Source: Meandrina meandrites (taxonomy: Eukaryota > Cnidaria > Anthozoa > Scleractinia > Meandrinidae). From it: a DNA stretch of 64,000 nt. The position numbers and the translations under genes were made by a program. Below are positions 22,669 through 33,800 of this stretch, in pieces; within the stretch, counting starts at the first letter, position 1, and each line of letters begins with the position of its first letter. The stretch spans positions 13,797,840-13,861,839 of the forward strand of contig OY855915.1 of the NCBI GenBank assembly GCA_963693305.1. Direction: 5' to 3'. The notes under the pieces were generated by a model that saw only the letters and a list, made by a program, of their open reading frames with translations, was not told where the DNA came from and ran no database searches.

Positions 22669-22745
22669 GCCGCCATCTTGGAGCTAGTAATGTATGCGTG
22701 ACGTCAAAGAGTTCAGCCTGAAGTTTAGCGGGAAAATTTAAGTAC
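22669..22745 (+). promoter_or_regulatory. Promoter-like block: YY1, CRE and E2F-type motifs
   Basis: Within 77 bp are gccgccatcttgg (22669-22681, reverse of the YY1 core), a perfect CRE tgacgtca (22699-22706) and tttagcgggaaaat (about 22724-22737, E2F-like). They end 43 bp before an ATG that opens a THAP-like exon at 22788. This clustering is typical of TATA-less animal promoters. Confidence 0.5.
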
Positions 22746-22787
22746 TCGAAACTCCTTGTTTCTTTGTAGTGGCTTTTGTTTGTCAAA

Positions 22788-22945
22788 ATGCCTGTTTGTG
22801 CAGCTCCATGTTTCTCAAACAGATCTCCAAGAGATACAAAAAAGCCTTTCACCTTTTCTTTCCTTTCAGACAGGCATTTTTTACTACACACCTTTTTAAA
22901 AAGAATATATCTTATAAGAATTTCGAGGCTGAAATTTGCGAAATT
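22788..22945 (+). CDS. THAP-like N-terminal exon or fragment
   Basis: The ATG at 22788 (tgtcaaaatgcc context) opens a 52-codon frame that begins MPVCAAPCFSNRSPRDTKK. THAP zinc fingers start at the initiator Met with M-P-x-C-x(2-4)-C followed by a basic stretch and FxFP, so the first 25 residues fit well. After about residue 27 the match to FxFP is lost, either by frameshift or because an intron starts there. The exon lies 43 bp downstream of a YY1/CRE/E2F-type promoter. THAP domains occur in host DNA-binding proteins and P-element transposases; which applies here cannot be told. Downstream exons are not seen. Confidence 0.45.
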
Positions 22946-22983
22946 TTAAGAATATTTTCAGAATAAACCAGAGATATTTTGTG

Positions 22984-25490
22984 CAATAATACAATTTTGT
23001 GTATTGAAAGTCTGTAAATACAATACAATTATATGTTTATTCCTTTCCCTAAACGGCAAAACTAGCCAGTGAAACGATTAAAACCTACACTAGTCAAATG
23101 TTCGATACTAATGACAGTTCGATAAACGGTACATGTAATACAGCTGTATGGTTTTCTCTTAAATGCAAAGAAACAAGTTAGTTTTGAAGTATTCTGCAAA
23201 GGAACACTGACGAAAAGAGAAAAACTCTGGTCGAATAGGTATTGAAAAAGACGTAGTCACTATAGCCTCTTGACGATTTTTAACATTTCGTGAAACGCTG
23301 CGCTAAGTGTGCAAGGACACAGGTGCTGTGCTTGTATATATGGCTGAAAAATGTGTATCGGATTGCATGGTATGGACTCTCCGAATTGTGCTTTCCTGGT
23401 TTCTTTGCCACCGATTCTAACTTCCAGTGCTGTATTGAGATCTTTGATCCCACCGATAAACGCTTATGGGTGTAACCTGTTTTCGGCTAAGCATCACCAC
23501 AAGAAGATCAGAAGATATAACGCCCTGTTCATTGCATTATCCAGCGATTTTTTTCACTTATGTTATTGAACACCCACCCGTTCTCGAGCAATTTTAGCTC
23601 CATTTACGTAAAAACCAAAAGTGCAAAAAAAATCAATTTTCTATTGTGCCATTTTGAAACGCGCAAACTAAGAAAAGTGACAGACTGCCTTTTGAAAAGG
23701 TCGCACTGAAAAGATAAAGTACTGCAAATTTCGTTCTTGTCAAACAACAGCTGTAAAGAGTTAACACTCTCCGAGACAACAAGTTTCAACATTCTGGAAA
23801 CACTCACCCGAAAATTGAATTATTCTTTGAAAACATGCCTTCGCTCGAAGAATAAGCAAATGTCTTTTTATTCTAAATGATACAATTTTGTGTGTTGAAA
23901 GTCTGTAAATACAATACAATTATATGTTTATTCCTTTCCCTAAACGGCAAAACTAGCCAGTGAAACGATTAAAACCTACACTAGCCAAATGTTCGATACT
24001 AATTACAGTTCGATGAACGGTACATGTAATACAGCTGTATGGTTTTCAGATGGTATACAGATCTAGGCACTGAACAAGCTATAAGCTATAATCTAAGAAT
24101 ATCCACAAAAATATTTTCAGCCTAAAATCGGCAGGAAAATAAGACTATTGAGCCTGGTTCGGAAAAACAACATTCTTATAAAAGAAAAGAGAATGCTGCC
24201 TACAGCCTCTTTCTTCACGCACCGTCGTTATTCAAAATAATTTCCTCTAGTTTTCGGCTTACTCTACACGATTGATGTCTGGTGTTAATTTTTTCCATAG
24301 CTAGCCAAAGCTAACAATAGTCTTCAGCATGTTATTCAGCATTAACATAGATAACTTATAAGCTGACAACGGCAAATAGAGAAAAACTACCACGGTTTAT
24401 AGCAGTTTACAACACTCTCTGTCAAAGCTGACTACGGAAAATAGAGAGAAACTTCCACGGTTTACATGTACATGACGGTTTACATCGGCTTACAACACTT
24501 TCTGTAAAAGATTATCATAATCTATTTTGTTTAAAGATGTAAACCGTGTTTTAAACCGTGTAGATTGTCGGATCTCAGGTTTCCAACACGCCAGGAGTTT
24601 GGTAGTAAAGAATGTTAACATCTAAGTTGCTTTCTGATAAAATCTATAGATTAGGCTCCAATAATGCATCGGTATTTAACTCTTAAATGCAAAGAAACAA
24701 GTTAGTTTTGAAGTATTCTGCAAAGGAACACTGACGAAAAGAGAAAAACTCTGGTCGAATAGGTAGTGAAAAAGACGTAGTCACTATAGCCTCTTTACGA
24801 TTTTTAACATTTCGTGAAACGCTGCGCTAAGTGTGCAAGGACACAGGTGCTGTGCTTGTATATATGGCTGGAAAATGTGTATCGGATTGCAAGGTATGGA
24901 CTCTCCGAATTGTGCTTTCCTGGTTTCTATGCCACCGATTCTAACTTCCAGTGCTGTATTGAGATCTTTGATCCCACCGATAAACGCTTATGGGTGTAAC
25001 CTGTTTTCGGCTAAGCAGCACCACAAGGAGATCAGAAGATATAACGCTCTGTTCATTGAATTATCAAGGATCTTACTTATATAATTTTGAACGCCCGCCC
25101 TTTCTCGAACAATTTAAGGCCCAATATTATTATGTCAAAACCAATAGTGCAAAAGACTCACTTTTCTATTGTGCCGTTTTAAAACGGGCAAACTAACAAA
25201 AATGAAATACTGCCCTTTGAAAAGGTCGCATTGAAAAGATTAATCACTTCAAGTTTCGTTCTTGTCATAAAGTCAAAGCAACCGCTCTAAAGGGTTAAAA
25301 CACACTCTTTGTTTAAAAACATTCCTTCGCTCGAAGAATAAGCAAATGCCTTTTTATTCTAAACCCCCTCCCCATTTCAAAGTTGTGGCTTAAAGGTTTG
25401 AATATAGTCCTAAAATTCGGACAACATTGATCAGCGGCCAGGAAGGGGCGACAGAAGATGACAATTCAAATGTGAAAATATACATACTTA
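22984..25490. repeat. Segmental duplication, copies 2 and 3
   Basis: Copy 2 (about 22984-23876) and copy 3 (about 23877-25490) match closely, starting with acaattttgtgt and continuing through ccctaaacggcaaaactagc, aaatgcaaagaaacaag, tgtgcaaggacacaggtg and the phrases listed for the copy at 21478. Copy 3 has an extra 631 bp (24046-24676) and continues further right. The junction is near 23876, where copy 2's ttattctaaa runs straight into copy 3's first bases. Paired frames starting near 23290 and 24814 are conserved to about 95 percent but lack any domain I know. Confidence 0.85.
24046..24676. other. 631 bp block present only in copy 3
   Basis: Copy 2 reads gtatggttttc|tcttaaatgc across this point; copy 3 has 631 bp in between. 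The block has no inverted ends and no clear target duplication. It contains a short internal duplication (gctgacaacggcaaatagag / gctgactacggaaaatagag). It may be an insertion in copy 3 or a deletion in copy 2. Confidence 0.6.
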
Positions 25491-25944
25491 CTAAACCTGC
25501 TCGTTGACGCTTGTGGCCGAAATCACCAGTCACTTTCAAAACTTACTACTTTCACCACGTTATCTGCAGGGAAGTCAAAATCAAATGAAAATTGGTCAAA
25601 ATCTGTGATCGATCGATCGATAAGTGTACTAGTGCTAAAATATAACTTTTAGCGTTTTGGAAGACAAACCAGTTCAAATGTTCTAGCGCAGTCTCTTTTA
25701 CACGCTGGGATGATCAAATCGGATAAATTTGGGCTGAAAAAGTTTTTACTAAAATAGTTCTGGCTCCTAGGAAAACGAACCGCCATTCTCTTTTTCTTTT
25801 GAAAATTATCGTCGAATTTTATAAAAGTTGGAATCTAATAGTCGTTTGCAGAAATTTTGGGCAAGAAACCAGCGCTCCCAAACGATGCACGTGTTTGAAC
25901 GTGCTTAACTGTGGCAAGTTTATGTTTTACTTTACCTTCGGTTT
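25491..25944. other. Intergenic
   Basis: No gene recognised. A short gatcgatcgatcgat run lies near 25610. Confidence 0.4.
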
Positions 25945-26098
25945 TCGGTATTCGTCGGTATCCATTCACACAACTGGATGGAGAGAGGCACTGTGATAGA
26001 AAAGTGTCTTGCTTAACAAAAAAGGCAGTGACCCACCCAGGGCTCGAACCCGGACCGCTCGATCCGGAGTCCAGCGCACTAACCATTTTAGGCAACCA
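25945..26098 (-). repeat. tRNA-derived SINE, minus strand
   Basis: Read on the minus strand: tggttagtgcgctggactc (A-box side), ggtccgggttcgagccctg (B box), then a body with aagacacttttctatcacag, tgcctctctccatcc and gtgaatggataccgacga. This head-plus-body combination is a common SINE pattern in aquatic invertebrates. Not a functional tRNA because the acceptor stem does not close. Confidence 0.75.
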
Positions 26099-26718
26099 AG
26101 AAAAATCGCTCTGAAATTCTTCTTTAAAACTCATTTGATTCTGCAGGATTTTGGAGGACAATAAACCCAGGCGATCCCTGCCATCCTAGGACAGTCTATT
26201 TATGTCCCTACAACATCAAATCGCCTGAAATCTTGCTCACAAAGTTTTGGCGCACGCAAGTTGAATCAAGACAAGCCGCCATTATAACTACACGAATCAA
26301 ACCCAGAAGACAAATCTCACTCCTCGTGAATGCGACCATATTTAATAAAAAAGATTAATCATTTACAGTTTTTTTACTCGATGTACGTCTTTTGCTATTG
26401 ATGTCCGTAAAAACTCGAAAAACTCGCGAAATAAGTGGATGAGGTACTTAAAACACTGAAAATATAAAATCACTAGAATTTAAATCAAATTTATGTTGAG
26501 TTAACCACAGACTTGCTTGAAGAGAAATGTTTTCAATATTATTATAAAAAGGTTTACAGAATCGCAGTTTCATTTGTCATCTGGTAGAAATTGTTTTAAA
26601 GAGGGGCAGTTACTTCAAATTATCCTCCACCATAGATTTTAAGATTGAATGTTGTTTCTTGCTGGAAGATCGAAGTACTCGGGAAGAACGGTAATTAGAG
26701 AAACGATTCGCAATATGA

Positions 26719-26793
<75 letters not shown>

Positions 26794-27021
26794 ATAGGTA
26801 CTTAGTGTTATTCATAAGTTCTTAATATCGAGAGCTGACTTTAACGCAATAAACACAATTCACAGAATAGGTTGTTATGGAGGAAACAAAAATAAATCAA
26901 ACTTAAAAAAAATACAATCTTTCACTGCTTACATGTAGATACCGACTAGATTTTGCACCATACACGTACAAGCTGCAGTGCAAGCGAGCTATTGCCAAAT
27001 TCGCGCATGTCTCGGGATTAC
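26099..27021. other. Intergenic with a (TAAA)n run
   Basis: No gene recognised. Contains the tetranucleotide run annotated at 26717. Confidence 0.4.
26717..26796. repeat. (TAAA)n microsatellite
   Basis: About 20 perfect tandem copies of a four-base unit. Confidence 0.95.
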
Positions 27022-27023
27022 AA

Positions 27024-27086
27024 AGGGGTGTTTTCGCAATAAGGGGAATATTGGGGGACGGGGGCACGTGCAATGGGGAATTGGGG
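27024..27086 (+). other. Potential G-quadruplex
   Basis: Six runs of four or five G lie within 63 bp. The last five (27043-27046, 27053-27057, 27060-27064, 27075-27078, 27083-27086) are separated by loops of 6, 2, 10 and 4 bases. This meets relaxed quadruplex rules on the plus strand. Confidence 0.5.
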
Positions 27087-27304
27087 TGACTTACAAATTT
27101 GTTTGGAGGGTCAAATTGGGATTGAACGATAAGGGGAAATTTAAGGAGTATCGGTGGTTCTCATCAGCCTGAAAAATATCGGGACTCCACAAATTTCAGA
27201 ATCCTTTATCCCCTAAACAAAGCATTTAATCGATGCCAAAAATTTCTTTGAGGTTTATGCTCTTTATGTCTAGAGTAAATAAAAAGATTAGATTTTAGAT
27301 TTTA

Positions 27305-27404
27305 GAGACAGTGTTTCATTGGGATATCCAAGCACCGAGAAGGGAGTGAAAACACGACCCACAGCGAAATTCGAGGTGTTTGGAGAGCCGATGAAGCACT
27401 GTCT
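27305..27404. repeat. Foldback element, ~30 bp imperfect arms
   Basis: Left arm gagacagtgtttcattggg and right arm, reversed, gagacagtgcttcatcggc, continuing with ccaagcacc versus ccaaacacc. The interior has no coding capacity. Probably a fragment of a larger dispersed palindromic repeat. Confidence 0.6.
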
Positions 27405-28114
27405 CGAGTGTTTGATATATCTTCTCAATTAAAACAAAAATCTAATATGTAAACGGAGAAATAAAATCCTTCACGGTTATGATTTTCTATGTTTTAACTT
27501 GATGAATTATTAATGAGTTTGAGAAGACTTCGGATGAAAACCACCAAGGGAGGGGAGGCTTAGGAATTAGGATTTTAGGATCGAAGGATGACGCTAAAAG
27601 TTGTTTCACACCAAAACTCTTCTCCGTTCCTCTGAGACTGATCCAAAGATCTAAACGACTTGGGGATTGTCATAAATTAAGTGTTTACACGCCAGCACTG
27701 CAGTAAGATAAATTATCTTAAAATATCGCAGTAACAAAAAATGTAAATTGGAAAAAGAAAAAAAATTCTTACGTACCTCTATAACAACCTTTTCTAAACA
27801 AAAATAGTAATACCGGCAGAAATGAAATGGTTATTAAAATACGTAAATCGAACTGTTGATATTGTTAAGTTTGTTTTTGTTTGTTAGAACTTAAGATTGG
27901 ATAAAAATAAATGAAATATTTAAAAAAAAGGCATCAAAATCTCTAACCATGTAAAAAGTATTTCCACAAAAATATAATAAATTTAGTAAGATTATTATAG
28001 ATATCAATAAAGTTATTCAGTGCCTTCGAGACTCTCTCTCGATCTCCTTCATTAGCTCAACTTCGTCAGATTCGTAAAAAATTCCAGAAGTGGTTCTATG
28101 GCTGTTTAAGCCAG
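27405..28114. other. Intergenic, 3' side of the repeat-protein pseudogene
   Basis: No gene seen. The minus-strand pseudogene ends at 28115, so any 3' UTR of it would lie here. Confidence 0.4.
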
Positions 28115-31012
28115 TCAAAGGGACAGCGGGTTTGTTTTGTTTTGCCATCCTCTCCAAACGTCCGTCCGTCTAATTTCTCTGGAAGCTCTCATGCGCGGTT
28201 TTCGCACGATACTTTCGTCCTTGAGGATAGCTGGCAGTGTTTGTTTTCTTTTGGAGAGCTGTTGTCTTGTTGTGTCGGTAGATGGAGGCTTAACTGTATC
28301 AGGAGAAGCAGAACATCCCTTACACGTTATTCTTGAAGATCCTGCCGTCATTGGTCGCATGGTGTCTCCACTGTCGTAATTCTTAGTTTCAATACTAGAG
28401 GTACTAGCCTTAGCATCCGGGATTTCAACATTTGGGACACCTCTATCAGCAAGTGTCTGTGCAGTAGGCTGCTGAGTATCTATACCACGTGATTCACACG
28501 TGTCCACTTTCTTTCTCGACTTTGTCTTCCGTTTTTTATTCACAGTGCTAAGCTTCACTGTTGCTTTGCTGTCACTGTCAAGTGTTGGAATTTCTAAAAT
28601 GTCGTTGATAGCTTCTTCCAAGTTACCTTCCTCTGTATGCTTGGACTGCTTGGGCTGCCTTGTAGAATTACTTTTTCTTAAACTTACTCCAACATCAGAA
28701 AGATTTTCCACTGAAGTACTAGAGTCAGCCGTTGGAATGTCCAAAATCTCGTCGATAATTTGGTCCAAGTTACTCTCCTCTGTTTCCTTGGGCTGTCTTG
28801 TGGGACGCTTCATCCTCAAACGAGTACTAACACCAGGACTCGACATGATTGATCCGATTGAAGACACTTTTTCAGTATCTTGTAGATTATCGTCGCACTT
28901 TTTTCCTATCACGACGTTCTTTTCAGGCCTTTGTTTCCGAAAAGAACCCTTTGGCGACCGCGGCACAGCCCAAGAGCTTGAATCGATTTGCATACTCGAA
29001 TCAATGTCTTCGAGGGTTAACATATCTTTTGATTTCTTTGTGAAATCTTTTTTGGTGCGCTGAGCTGCGCAAGCACTCGAGAGGATTTGTCCGTTTTATA
29101 CACACTATATAGAGCCATCTTCCGTTACGTGCCTTGGTTTTGGACTAAAATCCTGCTTTGGGTGTGGCACTACACGAGAACTAGAAGCTGCTGATAAAGA
29201 ACCTTGGGTCTTGCTTATATTCGTAGCTAACGTTGGTTTTGGATGACGAGTCTTTCGTCGTGGTAATGAGCTACCAATAGGTGGAACTGATTCAGCAGGA
29301 TGTAAGTCTACTTTTAAGATATTCATCGATATCCTTTGACAATGCTCTCTCTTCCGTGTCCTCTTTCGTCCTCGTCGAATGTGTTCTCTGATGTTTTGCT
29401 GTGCTCGATTTCGACGCGAAATCTCTCTGCAGTCGCAACTCTTGGCTAGTTGAAGTTTTTGACGCCTTTGAATCAGTTTCTTCATCCACTTTTTCTACCA
29501 TTGGTATATACTTCGATTTCCGCGTAGGGGTTGTCTTCCTGACATGTAGAGCCGCCCCAGGACTCGAGGATAACGGTTCATTTGAGGCACCCTGGACATT
29601 TTCATCATTTAAAGTCCTTTCGTTAGTAGTTAATAATTCGCCATCTGCTTGCTTTGGTGTCGGAAGAGATTGTTTTTTGAGGCGCCGTGCTGCTCCAGAT
29701 CTCAACAGAGCTGGTCCATTCGAGGAGACATCGACAAGATCGTCATTTAGAATATATTCGACATCCTGTACTAATTTATCATCTGCGTGATTTGAAGAAG
29801 CTACTGATGCAGGATCAAAGGTCCTGTCCAATTCCATTGCTGAGGTAAGCTTTGGATTGCTGGTCTTTGGTCTTGGTATTTCGTCAGGACTGGAAGAATA
29901 TGCATCATCATTTGAATCAGCAGTAAAGACGTCATCATTTAAAATATACTGGATATCCTTCGCCAATTGATAATCTGCCCGCTTACAGTGTTTCCGCGTG
30001 AATCCCTTCTTTTCAGGAGGAGGAAGTGCGCTAAGACCCGATGAGAATTTTCCGTTTGAAACATCTTCAACAGTATCGTCTTTAAGAATGCACTGGATGT
30101 CCATTTCCAACTTTTCGTCCGTCTTGTTCGTTTCCTGAAACAAAACTATTTTCTTTGACGGAACTTTGCCAGATGCGATTTGACTGTTGGATTCAGCTGC
30201 AGGGATGTCATGTTTGAAGACAAAGTCCACATCATTTGTTAGTTTCTTGTCGTTTACGCGCATGTTCCCTCTTTTGGAAGATCTCTTGAGACTTTGCACA
30301 TTGTTCGTGGGTGAAACTGCACCAGAGGAGATTTGTCTATCTGATTCAGCTGTAGTGATATCGTCATTCAAAATGAAGTTGATATCCTTTTCCAGTTTCT
30401 TGACATCTACGTTCTTTTGTTCTTTAGTGGAAGTTTCTTGGCGCGCTTGGCCTTTTTCGTGGGTGGCACTTGAGCAAAGGAGATTTGTTCATTTGGTTCA
30501 TTGATACCGACATCGTCATTTAAAATATAATCGATATCCTCTGCTAGTTTCTGATCGTCCATAACGTCTTTTTTACTTGTAGAATATTTCTTGGGACACT
30601 GTGGTTTAATCAAGGACGAAACTGTAGCAGAGGAGCTTTGTTGATTTGAGTCAGTTGAAAGACATCTTGTTTAAAGGTGCAGTCGATATCCTCTGCGAGT
30701 TCTCTGTCATTCATGCCCTTTTGTTCTTTTTTCATGAAATCTTTCTTTGTATTCCGTGTCTTCTTTGTAGGTGAATCCGTACTAGAGCGGATTTTTCCAT
30801 TTGATTCAGCTGAGGTATCATCGTTTAAAATGTAGTCAATATCCTCTGCTAGTTCTTCCTCATCCATGTTCGTTTGTGCTTTTGTGGAATATTTCTTGGG
30901 ACGCTGCGCCTTTTTCGTGGATGACACTGTAACCTCGGAGACTTGTTCATTAGATTCAGTTGTACCGATATCATCACTCAAAATATAATCGATGTCTTCC
31001 GCTAGTTTCCTG
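28115..31012 (-). pseudogene. Unrecognised modular protein with ~14 acidic-helix repeats
   Basis: Reading right to left, the minus strand encodes a module built from an acidic helix (consensus LAEDIDYILNDD) followed by a Ser/Pro/Lys-rich basic linker (PTKKxxxPKK), repeating every 45-60 residues. I count about 14: strong copies near 31005, 30850, 30705, 30535, 30385, 30240, 30110, 29965 and 29775, weaker ones near 29630 and 29330, and three shorter forms (LTLEDIDSSM, NLDQIIDEILDI, NLEEAINDILEI) near 29020, 28760 and 28620. The C-terminus is basic (RKPRMRASREIRR). Frame changes near 30610, 30415 and 29310 and a break near 29080 make it a pseudogene, or point to sequencing indels. The 5' end is missing: the first module runs directly into Polinton integrase sequence at about 31013. 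Alternating acid and base suggests a disordered nuclear or scaffold protein; that is inference only. Confidence 0.6.
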
Positions 31013-31582
31013 CTGCTGCAGGTTGACCCTGGGCGCGAGTTCATGGGCGCTGTTACAAAAGGAATGGAAAATCACAAAACGTACATTCGTCGCGGGCGAG
31101 TTGACATTCACCGTGACCAGGCCATTGTTGAACGTTTCAACCGCACCCTGGCTGAGCGCTTGTTCGGGCACCAGTACGCCGTTGAAATGCGCCTGCCCGA
31201 GGGCCAGCGGTCCACGGCGTGGGTAAAAAGGCTTCCTGAAGTTGTGGCCAAGCCTTACCGGCCAGAAACCCGCCGTTGCCATCAAAGAAAAAAATGTTTC
31301 TGCAAAGCCATCGACACCTTATTCGAGGCCTGTTGGGCAAAGGGAAAAAAAGCTCCCCTCTCTCGTGCATGTTAGGTATTTGTACCAACCTGGCGAGCTT
31401 GAGGGTGGCGTCAAAAGAGCCACGATCCAATCTGGTCTTTGAAAGTTTACAACATTGAATGATCTTTTACCAAATCAAATCAGCCCGTTCTCTACTATTT
31501 GCACGACGGGCCCAAGCGCGGCTTCGTGCGTGAAGAACTGCTGGTTGTGCCTCCAAGCACACAATTACCCCCCGACCAACTA
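31013..31582 (+). pseudogene. Polinton/Maverick integrase remnant
   Basis: The plus strand carries the second half of a retroviral-type (DDE) integrase core as found in Polintons: the second catalytic Asp in VDPGREF, then HRDQAIVERFNRTL with the catalytic Glu. The C-terminal part (VRYLYQPGELEGG and later VLYYLHDGPKRGF) follows in two other frames. The N-terminal zinc finger and first Asp are missing, and there are at least two frameshifts (near 31250 and 31440-31475). The 5' cut coincides with the repeat-protein pseudogene, sharing a few bases (gctgctgcag). It converges on the polymerase frame on the opposite strand. Not functional. Confidence 0.8.
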
Positions 31583-31716
31583 TAACATTACTTTCATTTC
31601 AGCATCTCTGTTAGAGCTTCTTCTGCAAAATTTTCTATTTCTTTGATTTTAGTATTTGTTAATAAAGCTTCTATTTCTTTGATTTCAGTATTTGTGAATA
31701 AAGGCCTTGTGTACCC
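31583..31716. other. Spacer between convergent integrase and polymerase
   Basis: Short non-coding gap with a duplicated ttctatttctttgatttcag phrase (near 31635 and 31669). Confidence 0.5.
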
Positions 31717-33702
31717 CTAAGCATTTGTATTGATCCCATCATCTGCTATCCAGCACTTTGAATCAAATGGGGAAAGCGAAATTTTGATGACATGCATGCC
31801 GTAAATCTCATGCCCCTCGCTTCGAAGAATGTTCATTCCATGCCATAACTGCTGCTTACCAAAAAGCGTTTCCTTGTACTGTTCATGCATTATTTGTTTC
31901 TTGACAACGCTCTTTTTTACACTCTTTGCTTTTTTCATATTTTTTTCATCTGCCTTCAAGATAGAGTACATTTTCGGCCTCAGACAAACACACTCTGCTA
32001 TGGGGGTTCCGGCACATTCGTCTTTCGTTTTGCCTAAGACCTTGTTGTTCGCGTTTGAGTGGAGTGGATGCTCCTTCGGGTAGTCACTCGTATCATATTG
32101 ATTTTCGTTTGATTTGATGTCTTTGTAGACGTCATCCGTTTTGATTTCAAGCAGAAGGCTATCTGTGTCTGTGTACAAGAGCTCGCACCTTTGGCCGTAT
32201 TGCTTTTTCAGATGGTTGTAGAAAAAGTCGTACATCAGGATCTTGCTGTTCTCAAGGATAGTCATCCCCGTGTAGACAGGCTTGTTGAGCAGCAGCCGGC
32301 TTTTGCGCATGTCGATTCCGACCAGGTCATTTAAAAATATAACATGCCTTGAGTACAAAGGGCTTGCAACCAATTTCCTTATTTTGTCTGTCTCATTGCT
32401 GCGCGCTATTTTTATGTCAACACGGTTACGCAGGTTTTCCATGGTTTTGCCGAAAACTGAGTTATTCATTAGCTTGTAAAAGTTCTTTTCAAAGTCGTTC
32501 TTTGCTTTTTTCCTGAATTCTGTATTCATTCGGATGTACGGCTCCATCCAGCATTCTTGTTCGAACTCCAACACCCTGTGCACGCCCGTCAGTTTCATGC
32601 CCTGCTTCAGATAAAACTGCAAGTTTCTTTAATGCACGACATAGTTGTTTTTGTTCTCAAGTGTCAGCAGCACCTTCTCGCTGTCCGGGGGTTTCAGCTC
32701 CATCACTTTCACCAACCTCTTTTGGTAGTCCGACATACATTCCTTTTTCACGACCTTTTTCTCAGGCGCGAGGGGGTAGCTGTTGTGTTCTTCATGCAGT
32801 TCTGCTGGATATTCAAGATCAACTTCAAGAATCCATCCATTCCTTGCGTTTTCTTTTTTCTTAAGGATGTCTTCCTCCGTTGGCATAACACGTTTCCATT
32901 TAAAATCCCTTTTTGGGGGTGGCTTGCTCATTGCCCAGACATAGAGGTTGTTCGCGTCGAGATACATGATGAAACTATTCGGTTTGCTGGGGTCATAGTC
33001 CGGTACCAGCGGGTTGTTTGCCTTCGCGTATCTCTTGCTCACCATCGAGATTCCAGCCCGATTCCCCGTTCCAGGAAGAGATGCATTTCAAGGTCTGTGA
33101 ATAACTCAAGCTCGATCCCCGTCTTTTTCAAGAGCGCCTCCCATGAGAGGCCTGGCGACGTGTTATAATGCGCCGGATCTAACCCGTACTGCTCTTGGCA
33201 CAGGTTTCGGATGTTCTCGAAAACATCTGCCAGCAGGGCGACATCCGTTTTCACGTAAAGATCGTGAAAATCGCCCAACGTTTTGCATTCGAAAGTCTCG
33301 CAGACAGTCTACGCGTGCGTGTACTCATCATCTGTTATGTGCTCGTCGTTCAGCTTGCTTCATGTGTTGCGTTTCACCGTTTTTTTCTATGGAAAACTTT
33401 ACTTGTAGCCCAAAACTTACTTTTACGCTGTTTAACTTAAGGATTTCTTGTTTAACCAAATCAGTGAACTTTGCTTTATTTTCTCTTGCAAACAAAAGAT
33501 CTTTATTGTTTGGATTTGTTTTGGATACAATCATTATCCAAACACGAAGCCATTCCTGGAAATTATTTTGGCTTATATTAAACACTTCATATAAAACAAC
33601 CAGTTCAGGTTCTAATGGTTGAGGAAGGTTTCTGTTTTGCTCCCTCGTTATTGGACCGTAAAACATTTGCAGAACATTGGACGAAAATCTCGCGGCTGCC
33701 AT
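31717..33702 (-). pseudogene. Polinton/Maverick family B DNA polymerase, broken
   Basis: The minus strand encodes most of a protein-primed type family B DNA polymerase. Motif A is DANNLY (near 32965), motif B lies in NNSVFGKTMEN (near 32460) and motif C is YTDTDS with the two catalytic Asp (near 32165). The natural C-terminus ends at 31717. A start ATG is at 33702, 10 bp after a tatata box. Breaks: an internal deletion joining the N-terminal ~110 residues to the late exonuclease region near 33355, which removes most of the exonuclease domain; an in-frame TAG at 33309-33311; a frameshift near 33050-33060; and an in-frame TAA at 32629-32631. The motif A Gly that usually follows LY is Val here. 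The enzyme would copy a linear element genome; this copy is dead. Confidence 0.85.
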
Positions 33703-33800
33703 CTCGGCGTATATACTTGTGCAGATAATTCTTCAATTGGAAAATAATTCTAGCGCACTTTTGTATATAGACAGTGCAGACATTTCTTCAACAGGGAATA
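33703..33800 (-). promoter_or_regulatory. Duplicated TATA-containing promoter of the polymerase
   Basis: On the minus strand two related ~29 bp blocks precede the ATG: one with tctgcactgtctatatac, the next with tctgcacaagtatatac, about 60 bp apart. The nearer tatata lies about 10 bp from the start codon, very close for a classic TATA box. The second Polinton-type frame at 58744 has a similarly close tatata. Confidence 0.5.

Noticed and set aside
26022..26095. Functional tRNA gene on the minus strand
   Set aside because: Same reasons; body sequence of a SINE follows directly.
28500..30504. Plus-strand frames over the repeat-protein pseudogene
   Set aside because: Shadows of the minus-strand coding sequence, where the repeating module is clear.
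32557..33168. 203-residue plus-strand frame
   Set aside because: Antisense shadow of the Polinton polymerase.
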